Program-made: the position numbers and the translations under genes | Assembly: GCA_023014485.1 (NCBI GenBank) | Contig: JAJOZX010002360.1 | Coordinates: 1 to 64,000, forward strand | Direction of reading: 5' to 3' | Source of the DNA: Bathynomus jamesi | Lineage: Eukaryota; Arthropoda; Malacostraca; Isopoda; Cirolanidae | Length of the DNA stretch: 64,000 nucleotides | The notes under the pieces: model-generated | Database searches by the model: none | The model's input: only the letters and a program-made list of their open reading frames with translations | Told to the model about the DNA's origin: nothing | Shown here: piece by piece, positions 43,461 through 54,871 of the stretch | Position numbering within the stretch: position 1 is the stretch's first letter | Layout of the letters: each line of letters starts with the position of its first letter

Positions 43461-44064
43461 GAACATAAGAAAAAAAACTTCCTGTACATTGGCAACGACC
43501 AATTTTGCAAAACTAAATTATCAATTTAAAATTAATTAATTATCGATTTAAAACTAATTTAAAAATAAGATAGAATCTCTGGATCCAGAGGATTAAGTCA
43601 TAATAGACTACTATCCACAAATATGTTACACTCTATATCTATTTATAACCGACATGCAAATATATCAGATCCAAAGAATCCAGTCAATTTCATTACGGTA
43701 TCCATCAATACTAGTACCTTGCCAACGAAAAATAAGTCACGGTCCATATCGATTGTGGACCAAGTCAAAATTTACAACCATATACATTACAATATATACT
43801 TAGGAGGAAAAGTGTAGGTGTGGCTGTAAAGACTGTACAGTAATGTAGAAATGTGTGTGCACCCATTTTGGGTCTCCCATTTAAAGGTGTTTGTGGGGCA
43901 AGTGAAGATCATGAGTTTTTCAATACCTCACAGTACTATGGGGGGCACCGCTCGGCAGAGGAATCTCTTTAAATGGGGTGTAAGGACAGAGAGTATCCCC
44001 TAACCCAAGACGCTGCCTCCCTATATCCCACAACACTTGTGTTGAGCTGTGGGATCTATCACCG
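43461..44064. other. No gene recognised
   Basis: AT-rich to 43800, then a GC-richer block. CCCATTTAAAG (43877) and CTTTAAATGGG (43968) form a short inverted pair. No gene supported. Confidence 0.45.
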
Positions 44065-44085
44065 CAAAGCCTTAATTTTACTATC

Positions 44086-45608
44086 TTAAACTATACCCAA
44101 TCTATCATCATATGCGTCTAATCGATTTTTAAACATGTTTATAGACGTGCTACTAATTATTTCTACCGGTAAACTATTCCAGCTATTTACTATTCTATGC
44201 GTAAAAAAGTTTTTGGCAACTGCTGTCTCGAACCTTCTACTTGTCAACTTACACCCGTTATTTCTAGTCCTATTATATTGAGATATTTCGAAAAAGCTAT
44301 CTCTGTCTACGTTATCGAACCCATTCATAATTTTGAAAACCTGGATTAGATCACCCCTTAACCTCCTAGTCTCGAGTGTTGTCAATTTTAACTCCTTAAG
44401 CCTATCCTCGTACGACTTTGACCTAAGCGACGGAATCATCTTAGCTGCTCGTCTTTGAACTCTTTCGAGTTTGTCTATATCTTTGCGCATATGCGGATTC
44501 CAAAATTGCACCGCGTACTCCAAATGGGGTCTAACTAATGATTTATAAAGAGGAACTATAATATCGCGCGATTTGTACTCAAATTTCGAGCTATAAAACC
44601 TAACACTTTGTTCGCCTTATTGACCGCTGCTGTACTTTGTTTCGCTACTTTTAAATCACCAGTGACTATAACTCCTAAATCTTTTTCCTGCTCTACGCTT
44701 GTTAAATCTTTCCCTGACATACTATACGCAAAATTACCGTTACGCGAACCTATATGCAAAATTTTGCACTTATCAACGTTAAATCTCATTTGCCATGTGA
44801 CTGACCAATCAACGATTTTATTCAGATCTTCCTGAATTTTACCTATATCTTCGTCATTAATCGCCCTACCACCCAGCTTCGTGTCATCCGCAAACTTTGA
44901 AACTGTACTTACTAGGCCGACATCTAAATCGTTAATATATATAAGAAAAAGCAAGGGGCCCAATACAGAACCCTGAGGAACGCCACTCACTACATTAGCC
45001 CAACACGACTCCGCTCCATCAACGACCACCCTCTGTTTCCTACCTCGCAACCACTCTTCTAGCCAATTTATTACTACACCCCTGATTCCATGAGCCTTAG
45101 TTTTTTCAATGAGTCTTTTGTGCGGCACGGTGTCAAACGCTTTTTGAAAATCTAAATACACTACATCAACCGCCCGATGTCTATCGTAAACGTTAACCAC
45201 GCTTTGGAAAAATTCTAAAAGATTAGTTAAGCAAGATTTGTTTCGCCTAAAACCGTGCTGCGTATTTCTAACTAGTTTATGCACTTCTAAGTGTTCGACT
45301 ATACGATCCCTAATTATTGATTCCAGTAGCTTACCTACAACAGACGTTAAACTGATTGGCCTATAATTTCCCGCCGCACCTTTATCGCCTTTCTTAAAGG
45401 TAGGTGTTACGTTTGCTAACTTGAAACTATCTGGTACGCACCCCTCAGAAATAGACGCATTAAAAATCTTTGTTAACGGCACAACAATGCTATCTTTAAA
45501 TTCTTTTAGTTGTATAGGATATATGGAATCCGGAATCGGTGATTTACGCGTTTTCATTTTATCAATATAGCGCATTACTTCACCTTCACTAACCATGATA
45601 TTATCCAA
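44086..45608 (-). pseudogene. LINE copy B ORF2, reverse transcriptase
   Basis: A 350-codon frame (45608-44556) with all RT motifs: KLANVTPTFKKGDKGAAGNY, RPISLTSVVGKLLES, AVDVVYLDFQKAFDTVPHKR (first D), VVSGVPQGSVLGPLLFLIYI and STVSKFADDTKLGG (FADD active site). KCKILHIGSRN and EKDLGVIVTGDLKVAKQST follow. A one-base slip near 44580 separates the C-terminal part (44523-44086: AVQFWNPHMRKDIDKLERVQ, TRNNGCKLTSRRFETAVAKN, FFTHRIVNSWNSLPVEIISS). The latter is the conserved tail of CR1/L2 ORF2. The polymerase core is the best preserved of the three copies in the window. Confidence 0.92.
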
Positions 45609-45783
45609 AATATTACCATTATCAAAAGGTATTATGTCTATGACCGTAGGGATATTCGTTACATCTTCTATAGTAAAAACTTACGTAAAAAATTCGTTTA
45701 GCAAGGTAGCCATTTCCTTGTTTTCAGAAACTAGATCTCCGTTTACATTTTTCAACGGCCCCAAGACACTTTTTACTGGATTT

Positions 45784-46850
45784 CTATTGTTGACGTATTG
45801 AAAGAATCGCTTGGGGGTTTTCTTTACCGTCACGAGCTATGGAGATTTCAAATTCGCGCTTGAACTTTTTTATTACACCTTTCGCTTCACGCCTTAGAGA
45901 TATGTAATTGTTTCGTAACAACAAATTGTCTTTATTGCACTTATGTTGCCTATAAGCCCTATCTCTACTCTTTATAATGTCTCCTACTCTAGAAGTAAAC
46001 CACAAGGGCTTGTTGTTTACTTTCGCACGCTTAATTTTGTACGGTACACATTCCTCATTTATAGTCCTAAATACTGTTTCGAACGATTCCCACATTAGTT
46101 TTGCGTTGGAGTTCCCCATCACGTTTTCCCAATTGACGTGTGACAATTTATTTCGAAATTTACAAAAGTCTGCGCTGGAAGTTAAGAATTTTAGTCGAGT
46201 TAGTTGGTTTCGAGTGACTTACTGAGAGGACAAAATCTACCATATTGTGATCGCTATTGCTTAACGGTTCTATTACTTGAAGATCAGTAATTAGCCTATC
46301 ATCCGTAGTTATTACTAAATCTAAAATACTGTCCAACCTCATAGGTTCCCCAACCTTTTGAATAAGAAAGCTATCCTCGAGAAAATTAACTAAATGATTA
46401 CCTTCCGCGTCTCCCTGCATTATATCGTAATTCACGTTGGCGCAATTAAAGTCACCCATAACTAAAGCCTGCTCACTACCGATTATTCTCTTTAGTTCAC
46501 GATATAACGCTTCGTCCGTATCAGCTATTTGATTAGGGAGCCTATATATAACCGCAACAAGAAGTTTGAAATCGTTTAATTTAAGTTCTGCTATAGTCGA
46601 ATCTATCGGTTCTGGAATTGAGTGCTTTACTTCTATAACGTTCGCAGTATTATCTTTGATATACAACATAACACCGCCTCCTCGCCTACCTGTTCTGTTT
46701 TTAGCAAAAAGTCTATAACCTTTAATTTGAGACTCCTCTACAAAGTCACGTGTTTCAGTGCTAAGCCACGATTCATTTATCGCAATTAAATCATAGTCTT
46801 TACAAGCAATTAAAGAAAAAATTCATTTGTTTTATTTCTATTTTGGTAGC
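45784..46850 (-). pseudogene. LINE copy B ORF2, endonuclease
   Basis: The 46669-46160 frame holds MLYIKDNTANVIEVKHSIPE, LLVAVIYRLPNQIADTDEAL, ALVMGDFNCANVNYDIMQ (GDFN motif), LDLVITTDDRLITDLQVI and SNSDHNMVDFVLSVSHS (SDH motif). A slip near 46155 moves to SHVNWENVMGNSNAKLMWES and the linker KPLWFTSRVGDIIKSRDRAY, ending at 45784. The endonuclease motifs are intact apart from the slips. Confidence 0.88.
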
Positions 46851-46899
46851 CTACGAGCATTTAGGATAGAACTTCAAATTGTTTGTAATTGCGACACCT

Positions 46900-47850
46900 T
46901 CGCGAGCGCAGGGGAAATTTGTGAATTTACGCTGGGACCGTTTCGAGTTACGGCAGCCTGAAAAGAAGACAGTATTATGAAATAGCCTTTCCTAAACGCG
47001 CAGCTCCACTTCATTAAGATGAAGTCCATCTTCGAGGAACAAGTCCTTCCTGCCGTAGAAACTGTTCCAAAATTCGCAAAATGCACTCCTCCTGTTGGCA
47101 GAGACTTTAGTTATTGTTAATATAGGTCGCCTTGCTGTAGAATCGTTACGTTGGATAATTCGAGGAAGTATAACCTGTTAAAACAATCTTATTAGTTTTC
47201 TCCTTTAGTCGCTCTAATAAACCCTGTACCTAGCCAGCAGTTCTTCCGATCTAGAATTTAAAACGTTATTAGTACCGACATGAATAACATACGTTGTGTC
47301 CTCGGCGTACCGTCTGTAAAATGGTCAACACTATTAAGTTATATCCTCCACCCTTGCACCAGGTAGCCAGTAACGGCGCCTACGACGAGGGTTTCTCCCG
47401 CAGAATTCCTCGAGCTGCCCTCGAACAATGGAATCGCCAACGAGTCGTATTTCCGGTCATCAGCATCTTCGAAACCTAAAACAGAAAACTTATTGCTTGT
47501 TATTACTGGTAGACAATCTTTGCTTTTCCTCAATGGGGCTCCATTTCGCACTCGAACGAAGGGTTGGGAACTAGGGGAAGAGAGGGGCTATTAGTACTAT
47601 TTATATTATTAGTAGAAACTGAGGCAGGAGGGGTCGTAACTGGAGTCTCAAGGGATTTAATTTTGCCGTCCGGAGCATCACGCTTTCTTGAAGCCTCACC
47701 CTGGCCTCCCTCTCACGTCTAACTCGTTCCTCAGGACTTCCATGCTTGAGCACCATCTGCAAACTAACTGTTCATTATTATTAGCCATTGTAAACGCGTA
47801 AGCGGCAAATTTCCCTTCAGCGACTGCAAGTACTTGACGGAGGTGCCATG
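46900..47850 (-). pseudogene. LINE copy B ORF1, degraded
   Basis: Counterpart of copy A ORF1. ATG context near 47848 and CRWC-type codons near 47760 remain. An SGNH part is visible from MRNGAPLRKSKDCLPVITSN (47551) but the GDS motif is shifted (LAIPLFEGSSRNSAG). At least six single-base losses relative to copy A. Confidence 0.75.
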
Positions 47851-48469
47851 CTTTTAATTAGTTAAAAAAACAAAAAACAAAAACGAGCGTTTGGAAATTA
47901 ATAAATTACAACGTAGGTATACCGCGTGCTTTTGTACCGTCACACTGCGAAAACGCAAAAATGTTCTTGAAACGCAGAAACAGGTTCTTGTAACACAATT
48001 TATGCTAAATGAATATATAATTAAGCCCCGAAAAAATCTGTAAAGAAAAAGTATTAAATGGCACTTATCTGTCCGTTTTTCGACCGACTTAATTCCTTTT
48101 TTCCCACGGTGATTGACCCTTCGGGAGGTCAGGTAGTGTGTTAAGGGAAAATGAACCTTAAGGAACCTCGTTTCTGATAGATTTGAAAACAAAAAGGCAA
48201 ACAAGGGAATTTCAACCTTATGAAACCTCGTGTAGTAATAGATTCGGAAAACAAACAAGCACTAGCCTTAGTTTAGTCAAGTAATATAGCAATGAATAAA
48301 GTCAATAAATGAAATATATTCGTTAATGAATGATTAGTAATACGAAGTAATTTAGTTAAGAATGCGCCAAATATTTTTTTTTTTTTTTTTTTTTTTTTAA
48401 AGACGCTGAACGATAACCACTTATTCAATTGGTAACACTGGACACTCGATACATGTTGAATTTCACTCG

Positions 48470-49000
48470 TACCAGGCACAGCAATTACAGCATTAGACCC
48501 AGCTAGATTTTTCTCCACAGTACGACGCATGATTTCTCCATAATTACCCTCTCCAGCACTTGCGAGAGGGCTTCAGGTGTTTTTCTTCCCTTTTCATAGA
48601 ACCACCGTACATATACCCGTTCCGGCCATACTGCTGGATCCATAAATACCCCTGGATCATCACAGACTGCTGTAACTTGAAAAGAAACTGTACGTAGTCC
48701 ATCTGGAGTCAATTTTCCTACATGTTAACCTGAAGGTTCACTTTATCTTCCACAAATGCCTGCAGCTCATGGCCGTAAGATCAGGTCGACATCTCGAGAC
48801 GAAAATGTTTGCGGTTTCGTTGGTACAGCCATCATACGATCTGTTTTGGCAGCCCCTATGATACCCCGCCGTGTCTGCCAGTCTTTGCCACAGGCTGACT
48901 CCCTCTAGCCGGCGCTTGAGTCGGACCAGACCCCTTGAGGGACCCACCCATTAGCTACTGTAGTGGTTGCAGTTCTCGGAGGGATCGCTCGCTTCCGGTC
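48470..49000 (-). pseudogene. Unrecognised ORF fragments, possibly LINE ORF1
   Basis: Two minus-strand frames, 48947-48738 (GPSRGLVRLKRRLEGVSLWQ) and 48712-48503 (LRTVSFQVTAVCDDPGVFMD, PAVWPERVYVRWFYEKGRK, then EALSQVLERVIMEK). The second resembles the RNA-binding ORF1 proteins of RNase H-bearing LINEs in general style, but I cannot name it. A frame slip near 48725 joins them. GC content is higher than the flanks. Confidence 0.4.
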
Positions 49001-49149
49001 CCCCTTATTATCATTGTCCAAGATGACTCCTCCTCATGACCCCCGACTGCATTCCCAGCATCTCGATTCACCAGACCCGTTGGGGGGGGGGGGTACCCTG
49101 TGTGAGATGGTATTGAGCTGGCTATGTAGCTGTGTCGGATTCAGGGATG

Positions 49150-49255
49150 AAGGATGAGGCTGAGCGCAGAAGGCTCTGCACTCATGGATCCAGGATAAGG
49201 CTGAGAGGCAGAGGGCTCTGCACTCATGGATCCAGGATGAGGTGAGCGGCAGCCA
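49150..49255. repeat. Short tandem duplication, about 46 bp
   Basis: GGATGAGGCTGAGCGCAGAA and GGCTCTGCACTCATGGATCC repeat about 2.3 times with small changes. Confidence 0.85.
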
Positions 49256-49563
49256 AATAACAAATATTTGTTTTAACTAAATCATTACAATTTCAGAGAC
49301 TGTAGGTCTTGATAAATTTTACTTTATTGAAGGAAAAATTTGCCACAATATTAGTTCACATACATGTTTATTTTAGTTTAGAGTAGATTTAGTTCATTTT
49401 TCAGTTCTTTGTTCACACAATATGTCTATTGCCACTGTAATAGAAAAGTAATAGACTATTATATATTACTTTGCCTTCTATTACTATTACAGCCAAAAAA
49501 TTATGATCTATTACTTGAAAAATCCTGTAATAGTTTATTACTATTACCTACTATTACCCCATG

Positions 49564-49565
<2 letters not shown>
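49256..49565. other. No gene; TATTACTATTAC simple sequence
   Basis: Runs of CTATTACTATTAC occur in both orientations (49470-49560); a similar tract lies at 42450-42490. No coding signal. Confidence 0.5.
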
Positions 49566-49634
<69 letters not shown>

Positions 49635-49641
49635 ATATATA
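49566..49641. repeat. (TA)n microsatellite
   Basis: About 37 TA units with one interruption. Confidence 0.95.
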
Positions 49642-50013
49642 CTTGCATAAACACACATGTATGCAAATATGCACATAATTATGACCATCTGTATATACAT
49701 ACTTGTATACACAAACATGTACCCATGCATTACACATACCACTGTCATAAGTCTTAACTGGCTATTACATCATAAGTCATATTGGCTAAAATATAGTTGG
49801 CTATTAGTCTGATAATAGCTATACTAGCTATCTCGTATTTTAACTGACTCCAACTTTGATGTATATAGATACCTAGCTAACAGATGAAAGACTGATACAA
49901 AGGCAATTATTTACAAACTGTCTTTGTAGTATTTTACATGTTGGTGAGGTATCTATATACCTGCAAAATACCTTACCTCTGTCATATGTACGTTGTTCAT
50001 CCTCACATTTCTT
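49642..50013. other. No gene recognised
   Basis: CATACTTGTATACAC-type simple sequence, then ordinary AT-rich DNA. Confidence 0.5.
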
Positions 50014-50323
50014 CTTTTCAGCGCCTGAAGGATAAATTCTTTTAGATGCCATAATGTCAACTAGTCAACTATGGTAAACCAGATTATCAGATGAAATTAC
50101 CAGACTGAAATAATTCTTTAAAAGAAAATAAAGGATTTTATTTTTAGTTTCGAATAACATTAAATATAAAAAAATAAAATAAAAAAATAAATTATAAATT
50201 AATATAAATAAATTATTAAATTATAAATAACTTTAAACATAAAATGCGAAGCTGATGGGGCACCCTAACCACCGCGGGGCCTCAGGCACTCGCCTGTTTC
50301 GCCTATTGGAGGAAACGGCCCTG
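50014..50323. mobile_element. Right-end fragment of the ZMYM1-like hAT family
   Basis: Matches 8570-8860: GCGCCTGAAGGATAAATTC, GATGCCATAATGTCAACTA, AAATGCGAAGCTGATGGGGC, ending GGAGGAAACGGCCCTG. Only one terminus is present. Confidence 0.85.
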
Positions 50324-50406
50324 GCCTCTGTTAGTAGTACTAGTACCGGTAATATTAAAAGTGATATCTGGCTTTCAAATATAAATGTTAAGATGAAAAG
50401 TGCAGT

Positions 50407-50567
50407 ACGAACATAAGCGGGTCCAGAGGCTTAATTGAAGCAACGTGGACAAAAGCATTCAAATGTTTTACCTTATTTAATTTAACCAGGATGTATGGGG
50501 CCTCCAAATTAAGTCCCGTTGCTTCAATTAAGCCCCCTGGACCCCCTCTGGATCCGCCTACGAATGT
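50407..50567. mobile_element. 145-bp foldback MITE
   Basis: The element is about 50415-50559. GCGGGTCCAGAGG and GGCTTAATTGAAGCAACG at the left, with CGTTGCTTCAATTAAGCC and CCTCTGGATCCGCC at the right. The flanking 8-mers ACGAACAT and ACGAATGT differ at two positions, so it is an old insertion or a chance match. Confidence 0.65.
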
Positions 50568-50589
50568 GAATATGACCAGCAGTCAGTAT

Positions 50590-51640
50590 GTGCAAAACTG
50601 CAAGTAGATGCGTTCGTCACTGTTGCCTTTGAAAAGATTAATTTTGTCGCAAAAATTAGAACATGCTAAGCTATCGCTTAATGAATCTCGTGTGATAGAA
50701 CTCGGATGTTTGAATTTTTAAAGGAAGCATCTAGCCATATGAAGACGAGGCTTAACAAAAATGTGAATGACTTACAGCCCTTCGATATTTACATCCACAT
50801 GAAAGTTTAAATCAATGTAGAAAAAGATTGTGAACTGCCAATTCCAACCTTTTCAGTTGGAAAACAACTCGATACAACTCGGCTCGAATCACAGTATGGG
50901 GCCATTCAAAAATTATGTAGCTAACGCCTTTTTCCACCAAAATTTATGCCCCACCCCCATAACATTGTTACACCTATCCAACCACCCTCTAAAAAATTGT
51001 AACGCCAGCACTACCCCCCCCCCCCCCGACTCACATTGCCCTATAAAATGTTATTTTCAATAAATTTACTTCTCTTCCACCAAACACTTGTTGCTCATCA
51101 CTTACTCAAAACACCTTTTTATGCATGATAATAATCTATTACTCTCAGCTATATTATACATAAGACGCGTGCTGAAATTACATATCTTGTCATTTCCCAG
51201 TTTTATGTATTTGTGGTGATCAAGTGTTGTGTAACACTTGAGATGACCCCCCCCCTCCATGTAACACACTGTAACACTTGTCCTAACACCCCCACCATCC
51301 CCTTCTGCGTTACATAATTTTTTGAATGGCCCCTAGGAAAAAAAAAAGGTATATTTATTGGAAAAGCGAGAGTTACACCAAAGAAATCCCTAACGATCCA
51401 ACAAAATTCTGTGCTATTGTGAGAAAATGCTACAGGAGTAAAAATGTTCCAAAGAACGTTCTCATTTTGCATTAGATGCTCATTGCCTGCTATTGAGCAA
51501 TACCATTGTGGAGCGAATATTTTAGCATGTCACAAAAACAAAGAAACGAGCTGAATACAGGTATGCTGGTGGCAATAATAAGGATAAAAAATCGTCTAAA
51601 TTTTATCAAATACTGCAAAGATAGGTCACAACTAAGCTGT
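50590..51640 (+). pseudogene. hAT transposase C-terminal fragment, interrupted
   Basis: The end of a hAT transposase is readable near 51470-51625: a VERIFS-like motif (codons for TIVERIF around 51500), then MSQKQRNELNTGMLVAIIRI and KNRLNFIKYCK. This is the C-terminal dimerisation block. Upstream, 50700-50880 (codons for FLKEASSHMKTRLNKN and FSVGKQLDTT) and 51380-51470 appear to be parts of the same protein in broken frames. They are separated by the MITE at 50898-51333. No zinc finger or catalytic D seen. Confidence 0.55.
50898..51333. mobile_element. 436-bp MITE with GGGGCCATTC ends
   Basis: Terminal inverted repeats GGGGCCATTCAAAAA with ATTATGTA and ACGC continuing in both. The interior is C-rich on one strand (51008-51028, poly-C) with CCACCCCC / GTTACA words inverted on the other side. 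The flanking duplication is not resolved (AGTAT left, TAGGA right), so the superfamily is open. Confidence 0.75.
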
Positions 51641-53410
51641 TCCAGCCTTTTACATCGGCTAATGTGTATCCAGGAGCAAGTACCAAGGGCGTGTCCAGGA
51701 TTTTTCGAAGCGGGGGTGGTCGAGGATGTGTCGGCTGAAAACCGAGTGTGTGGAAGGGCACGTGGTCAGCGGCTGGTGGTCTGCTGGGTTCTATAAACAT
51801 TCAATATAATTTGTGTTGCTGCCTGCAGGAGGCGCTGCAGAAGGCACAGAATATTGGCGGGAGTTTTAAAAGATGGTATTAAACACTGCAAATTTTTCAA
51901 TGTAATGTTGGTTGTCTTTTTGTGTAAATCTTCCATAAAGTGTAGAGAACCCAGCCAGAACGCTCAACTGGAAAAAATCCCTTACATGAGAAGTAATTCA
52001 AGTTTCACCTTAGTTCGTAATTAATCATTGCTAGTCCTAATGCAAAACCAAAACATGGTAAAAATTGATGAAAGATGTCCAGTATAAGGAATAAGGAAAG
52101 GTGTCGAGTGTACCAGCCCCTAGCAGGGAGGGGGGGTTCGAACCCCCATCCTGGAGACAACGCCTGAGTACTTCATCAGCAACACCGATTCATCAATCGA
52201 AAAACCTGACGAAGATTTCTCTGAAACTTTGAGAGTTTCATTTTAAGATATGTATTTCCCTAATAGATATAGAATTATAGATAGCATTTTTGGGACATTT
52301 TTAACATTTTTGAACTTTAGCTGGCAACCCTGCCAGGAACAAGTTTAGTTCTACGCTTAATATCTAGCAATTTGTTCCCTGAAATGAGACCATCATTGTA
52401 TGCAGATTGCAGTATTGTAACTGGCCTAACGTGAATTGTAAAGTTTAATAATTATTAGTGGTACTTCTGCTTTTGTAACTCGCTTTCATATTTATCCTAA
52501 CTTTTCATTAGCTGTTTTTATCTGTTTGTCATTGTCTTGAAGACCTGAGGATTTTTTGTCGATCTTTTTCCTTCAGCTAATCCCCCCCCTGATTATGGTT
52601 TATGGCAGGTCGCATGCATTTGCCATTTCTCTGCCTAGTGTACGTTTAAAATTTTGTAACCTATAACTACGTTCTGTCTTTTTGACTTGGTTATGGTTGT
52701 AATTCTTAGTAATTCTTGCACAAGTTTTATGTTAGGTCTCCGAATACTGCATTCAAGCTTGGTCGCTTCGCAGGCATTATTTTGATTTTGGTGGTCTATG
52801 AAAAGCTAATCTGATACTAATAAACTAAAGCCTACTATACTGCTATTTAGACCAGTGCCTAACGTTATTGATTGATATTGGTAACGTCAGTCTTAATACA
52901 AGTTAACTTTGTATATTGTACATTTTCATACCCATCTAATTTATATTCTTTCCATCTTGGAAAGTGCCTCAATAAACGAAGCTTCATGAATACAGAAAAT
53001 ATAAAGATTTTTCAGCACTGTAAGAGAATAATTCCGCTTTGTTACTTATAATACTTTGGACACTTGCATTAAAACATAGGTTTACCTTTTATATTTTTTA
53101 ATTTGTTACACACCAGAATTTAAATGTATATTAACGTGTTAATCAGAATTGATGGTTTGAACAAAACTTCAGTGTTGAGAGACACTCCATAACAGCTTGG
53201 TAATATGTTAAATTAGGTTAAATTGATTAGTGTTACGTTCGTTAAGTTAAGCTAGGTTAGGTTATTAATGAAGGCCCTATGGACTCTGTCTCTGAACACT
53301 GTCTGAATATAAAGTTTTACCTGGTTTTGTAATAATTCATTTATTAGCCAGTTTGTTAGTAGTTAGGCCTGGTGTAGTGTAGGCTAAGTAAGATAAGGAA
53401 TTTTCCCTCT
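51641..53410. other. No gene recognised; possible SINE B-box
   Basis: AGGGCGTGTCCAGGATTTTT near 51688 resembles a hAT terminus without a partner. GGGGGTTCGAACCCCC near 52130-52146 contains a perfect B-box (GGTTCGAACCC), but no cloverleaf fits, so a tRNA-derived SINE relic is the most I can say. The rest (52200-53400) is ordinary AT-rich DNA. Confidence 0.4.
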
Positions 53411-53411
53411 T

Positions 53412-53545
53412 AAATGATTGGTTAGGTTGTCATGATATTTTTGTTAGTTGGGTTAAATTGTGATATTTTCACTAATACTAATGAAACTATCACAACAACC
53501 TAACCAATAATCAAGGGTGTACAGTTGACCTAACTGGGCATTCAA
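53412..53545. repeat. Palindromic repeat, copy 6
   Basis: GATTGGTTAGGTTGTCATGA, TTTTTGTTAG, then TATCACAACAACCTAACCAA and GGGTGTACAGTTGACCTAAC. It is a distant copy of the family clustered at 1237-4878, with a direct GTTAGTTGGGTTAAATTGTG insertion in the centre. Confidence 0.7.
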
Positions 53546-53576
53546 TTAATCTAATCAAGCATTCAATAATTCATTT

Positions 53577-53645
53577 GCACAAGAAATGAAGGTCAGATTT
53601 GAATAAAACACACCAAAATACACCAGGAAAACCTATTCTTGTATC
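53577..53645. repeat. Additional copy of the 53945-54140 arm
   Basis: GAAGGTCAGATTTGAATAAA, CACACCAAAATACACCAGGA repeats the arm that forms the hairpin further right. Confidence 0.65.
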
Positions 53646-53939
53646 AAAATTGACCTGCAGGGGTAAAATGAATAATTACCACTATACGATTTCAATTAAT
53701 TTTAATCTATCCAAAAATTGTTTATATCTCTATTAATATCAGTTTGTGAGGAAAATGCTATTGAGTAAAGTATTCATATTTTTTGTTCTATCTCCCTGTA
53801 TAAAAATCAATAGGCCTATAGAGTTCTGTCCATGTGCACTAATGAATGAATCTTTACCAAATTCTGATTATTTTATCAAAATCTTGGGGTAACTTGCTAG
53901 GATTAAATTCTGGGTAATTATTCGTTTTAGTGCTTTTCC

Positions 53940-54140
53940 TCTTTTCTGAACCAAAACATATTTTCTGGTGTTTTGTGGTGTGATTTGTTCAAATCTGAAC
54001 TTCGTTTCTTTGGGAAATAGCCATTTTTGAGAAATTTTAAAATTGAAAATTTCTCAAAAATGGCTCATTTCCCAAAGAAACGAAGTTCAGATTTGAGCAA
54101 ATCACACCAAAAAACACCAGAAAAATGTGTTTTGGTTCAG
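53940..54140. repeat. Near-perfect palindrome
   Basis: Left arm ends AAATAGCCATTTTTGAGAAA; right arm begins TTTCTCAAAAATGGCTCATT. Each arm is about 95 bp with a centre near 54040. Includes ATTTTCTGGTGTTTTGTGGT and its inverse. Confidence 0.88.
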
Positions 54141-54207
54141 ACCTGACCTGACCTAAACTGACCTGACCTAAACTGACCTGACCTAAACTGACCTGACCTA
54201 AACTGCA
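54138..54207. repeat. 14-bp tandem array
   Basis: GACCTGACCTAAACT-like unit repeated about 4.5 times directly beside the palindrome. On the minus strand it encodes LGQVS repeats by chance. Confidence 0.92.
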
Positions 54208-54217
54208 TTTTTTCACC

Positions 54218-54871
54218 TTAAATAGCACCGTTAGGGTGCCTGTACAAATCCGCGGCGACCAACATGAATTTGTGGAGATGTTGTTGAGAGGGATATTCAC
54301 GGTTAAACAAGTACCATGCAAGATACTTTGAATAGGATTGGGTTTTGTTGCCAGACCGTAATATCCAGCTCTTCACGTCTTTCCAACAACGCTCAATATT
54401 TTGAATGTGAACGGTGTCTTCGATGAACCGCTGTGAATGGTTGACTGTCTGGTGAATGTAGCCTAGATTTCCAAGTTGAGAATATGCACGCCACTCGTCG
54501 GAATAGATTGTAGTCCCAGGCCTAATATGTTGCTGGATCAGGCGAACAATAACACGACTAGGTAAGACACAGTGACTCGTAAAGAAAGCTTCAGCACTGG
54601 CTTCTTTCTTATAAATATCTTGTATTAATTGATAGTAATCCAAATCACAACCTTTGCAAATCATAATGAAAACGAGACTGAAAAAATGAGTATGCATTAT
54701 CAGAGATTCAAAATGTACGTCTCTGATTGGTCGGATAAGGTCACATGAAACAAAAACCAGTTTTAATTGGTTGTTTTGACCTATATTTCCTAATTTTGCC
54801 ACGAGATGTCTCCCCATAAAACTGGAGAGAGCGACGTTCGTTAAAATTTTAAGAGCTAAATACTCGGTCAA
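54218..54871 (-). pseudogene. Merlin/IS1595-like (ISXO2) transposase fragment
   Basis: The C-terminal half carries the ISXO2-like DDE signature: LIQQHIRPGTTIYSDEWRAY (second catalytic D), LGNLGYIHQTVNHSQRF and VHIQNIERCWKDVKSWI (third position). WYLFNREYP follows. Upstream, DYYQLIQDIYKKEASAEAFF (about 54640-54580) looks like the N-terminal helix of the family but is joined directly to VIVRLIQQHI. The zinc ribbon and the first catalytic D are therefore deleted. Residues before about 54664 are probably not part of the protein. Merlin elements are the eukaryotic relatives of bacterial IS1016/IS1595. No terminal repeats identified. Confidence 0.8.

Larger units (their letters stand above)
44065..48450 (-). 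mobile_element. CR1/L2-like LINE, copy B (near full length)
   Basis: About 4.4 kb on the minus strand, same order as copy A: leader, broken ORF1 (about 47850-46900), ORF2 endonuclease (46669-45784) and reverse transcriptase (45608-44086). It starts at ATCGAGTGTCCAGTG (about 48450) and ends at CGCAAAGCC (44065), so both termini agree with copy A. The reverse transcriptase core is retained here, but ORF1 is heavily frameshifted by single-base losses. Confidence 0.9.

Noticed and set aside
43623..43817. 64-codon plus-strand frame
   Set aside because: No motif, low complexity and no link to neighbouring elements.
52110..52150. tRNA gene
   Set aside because: Only the T-arm-like palindrome fits; no acceptor, D-arm or anticodon arm can be drawn.
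54037..54321. 94-codon minus-strand frame with LGQVS repeats
   Set aside because: The repeats come from the 14-bp DNA array and the rest from a palindrome arm.
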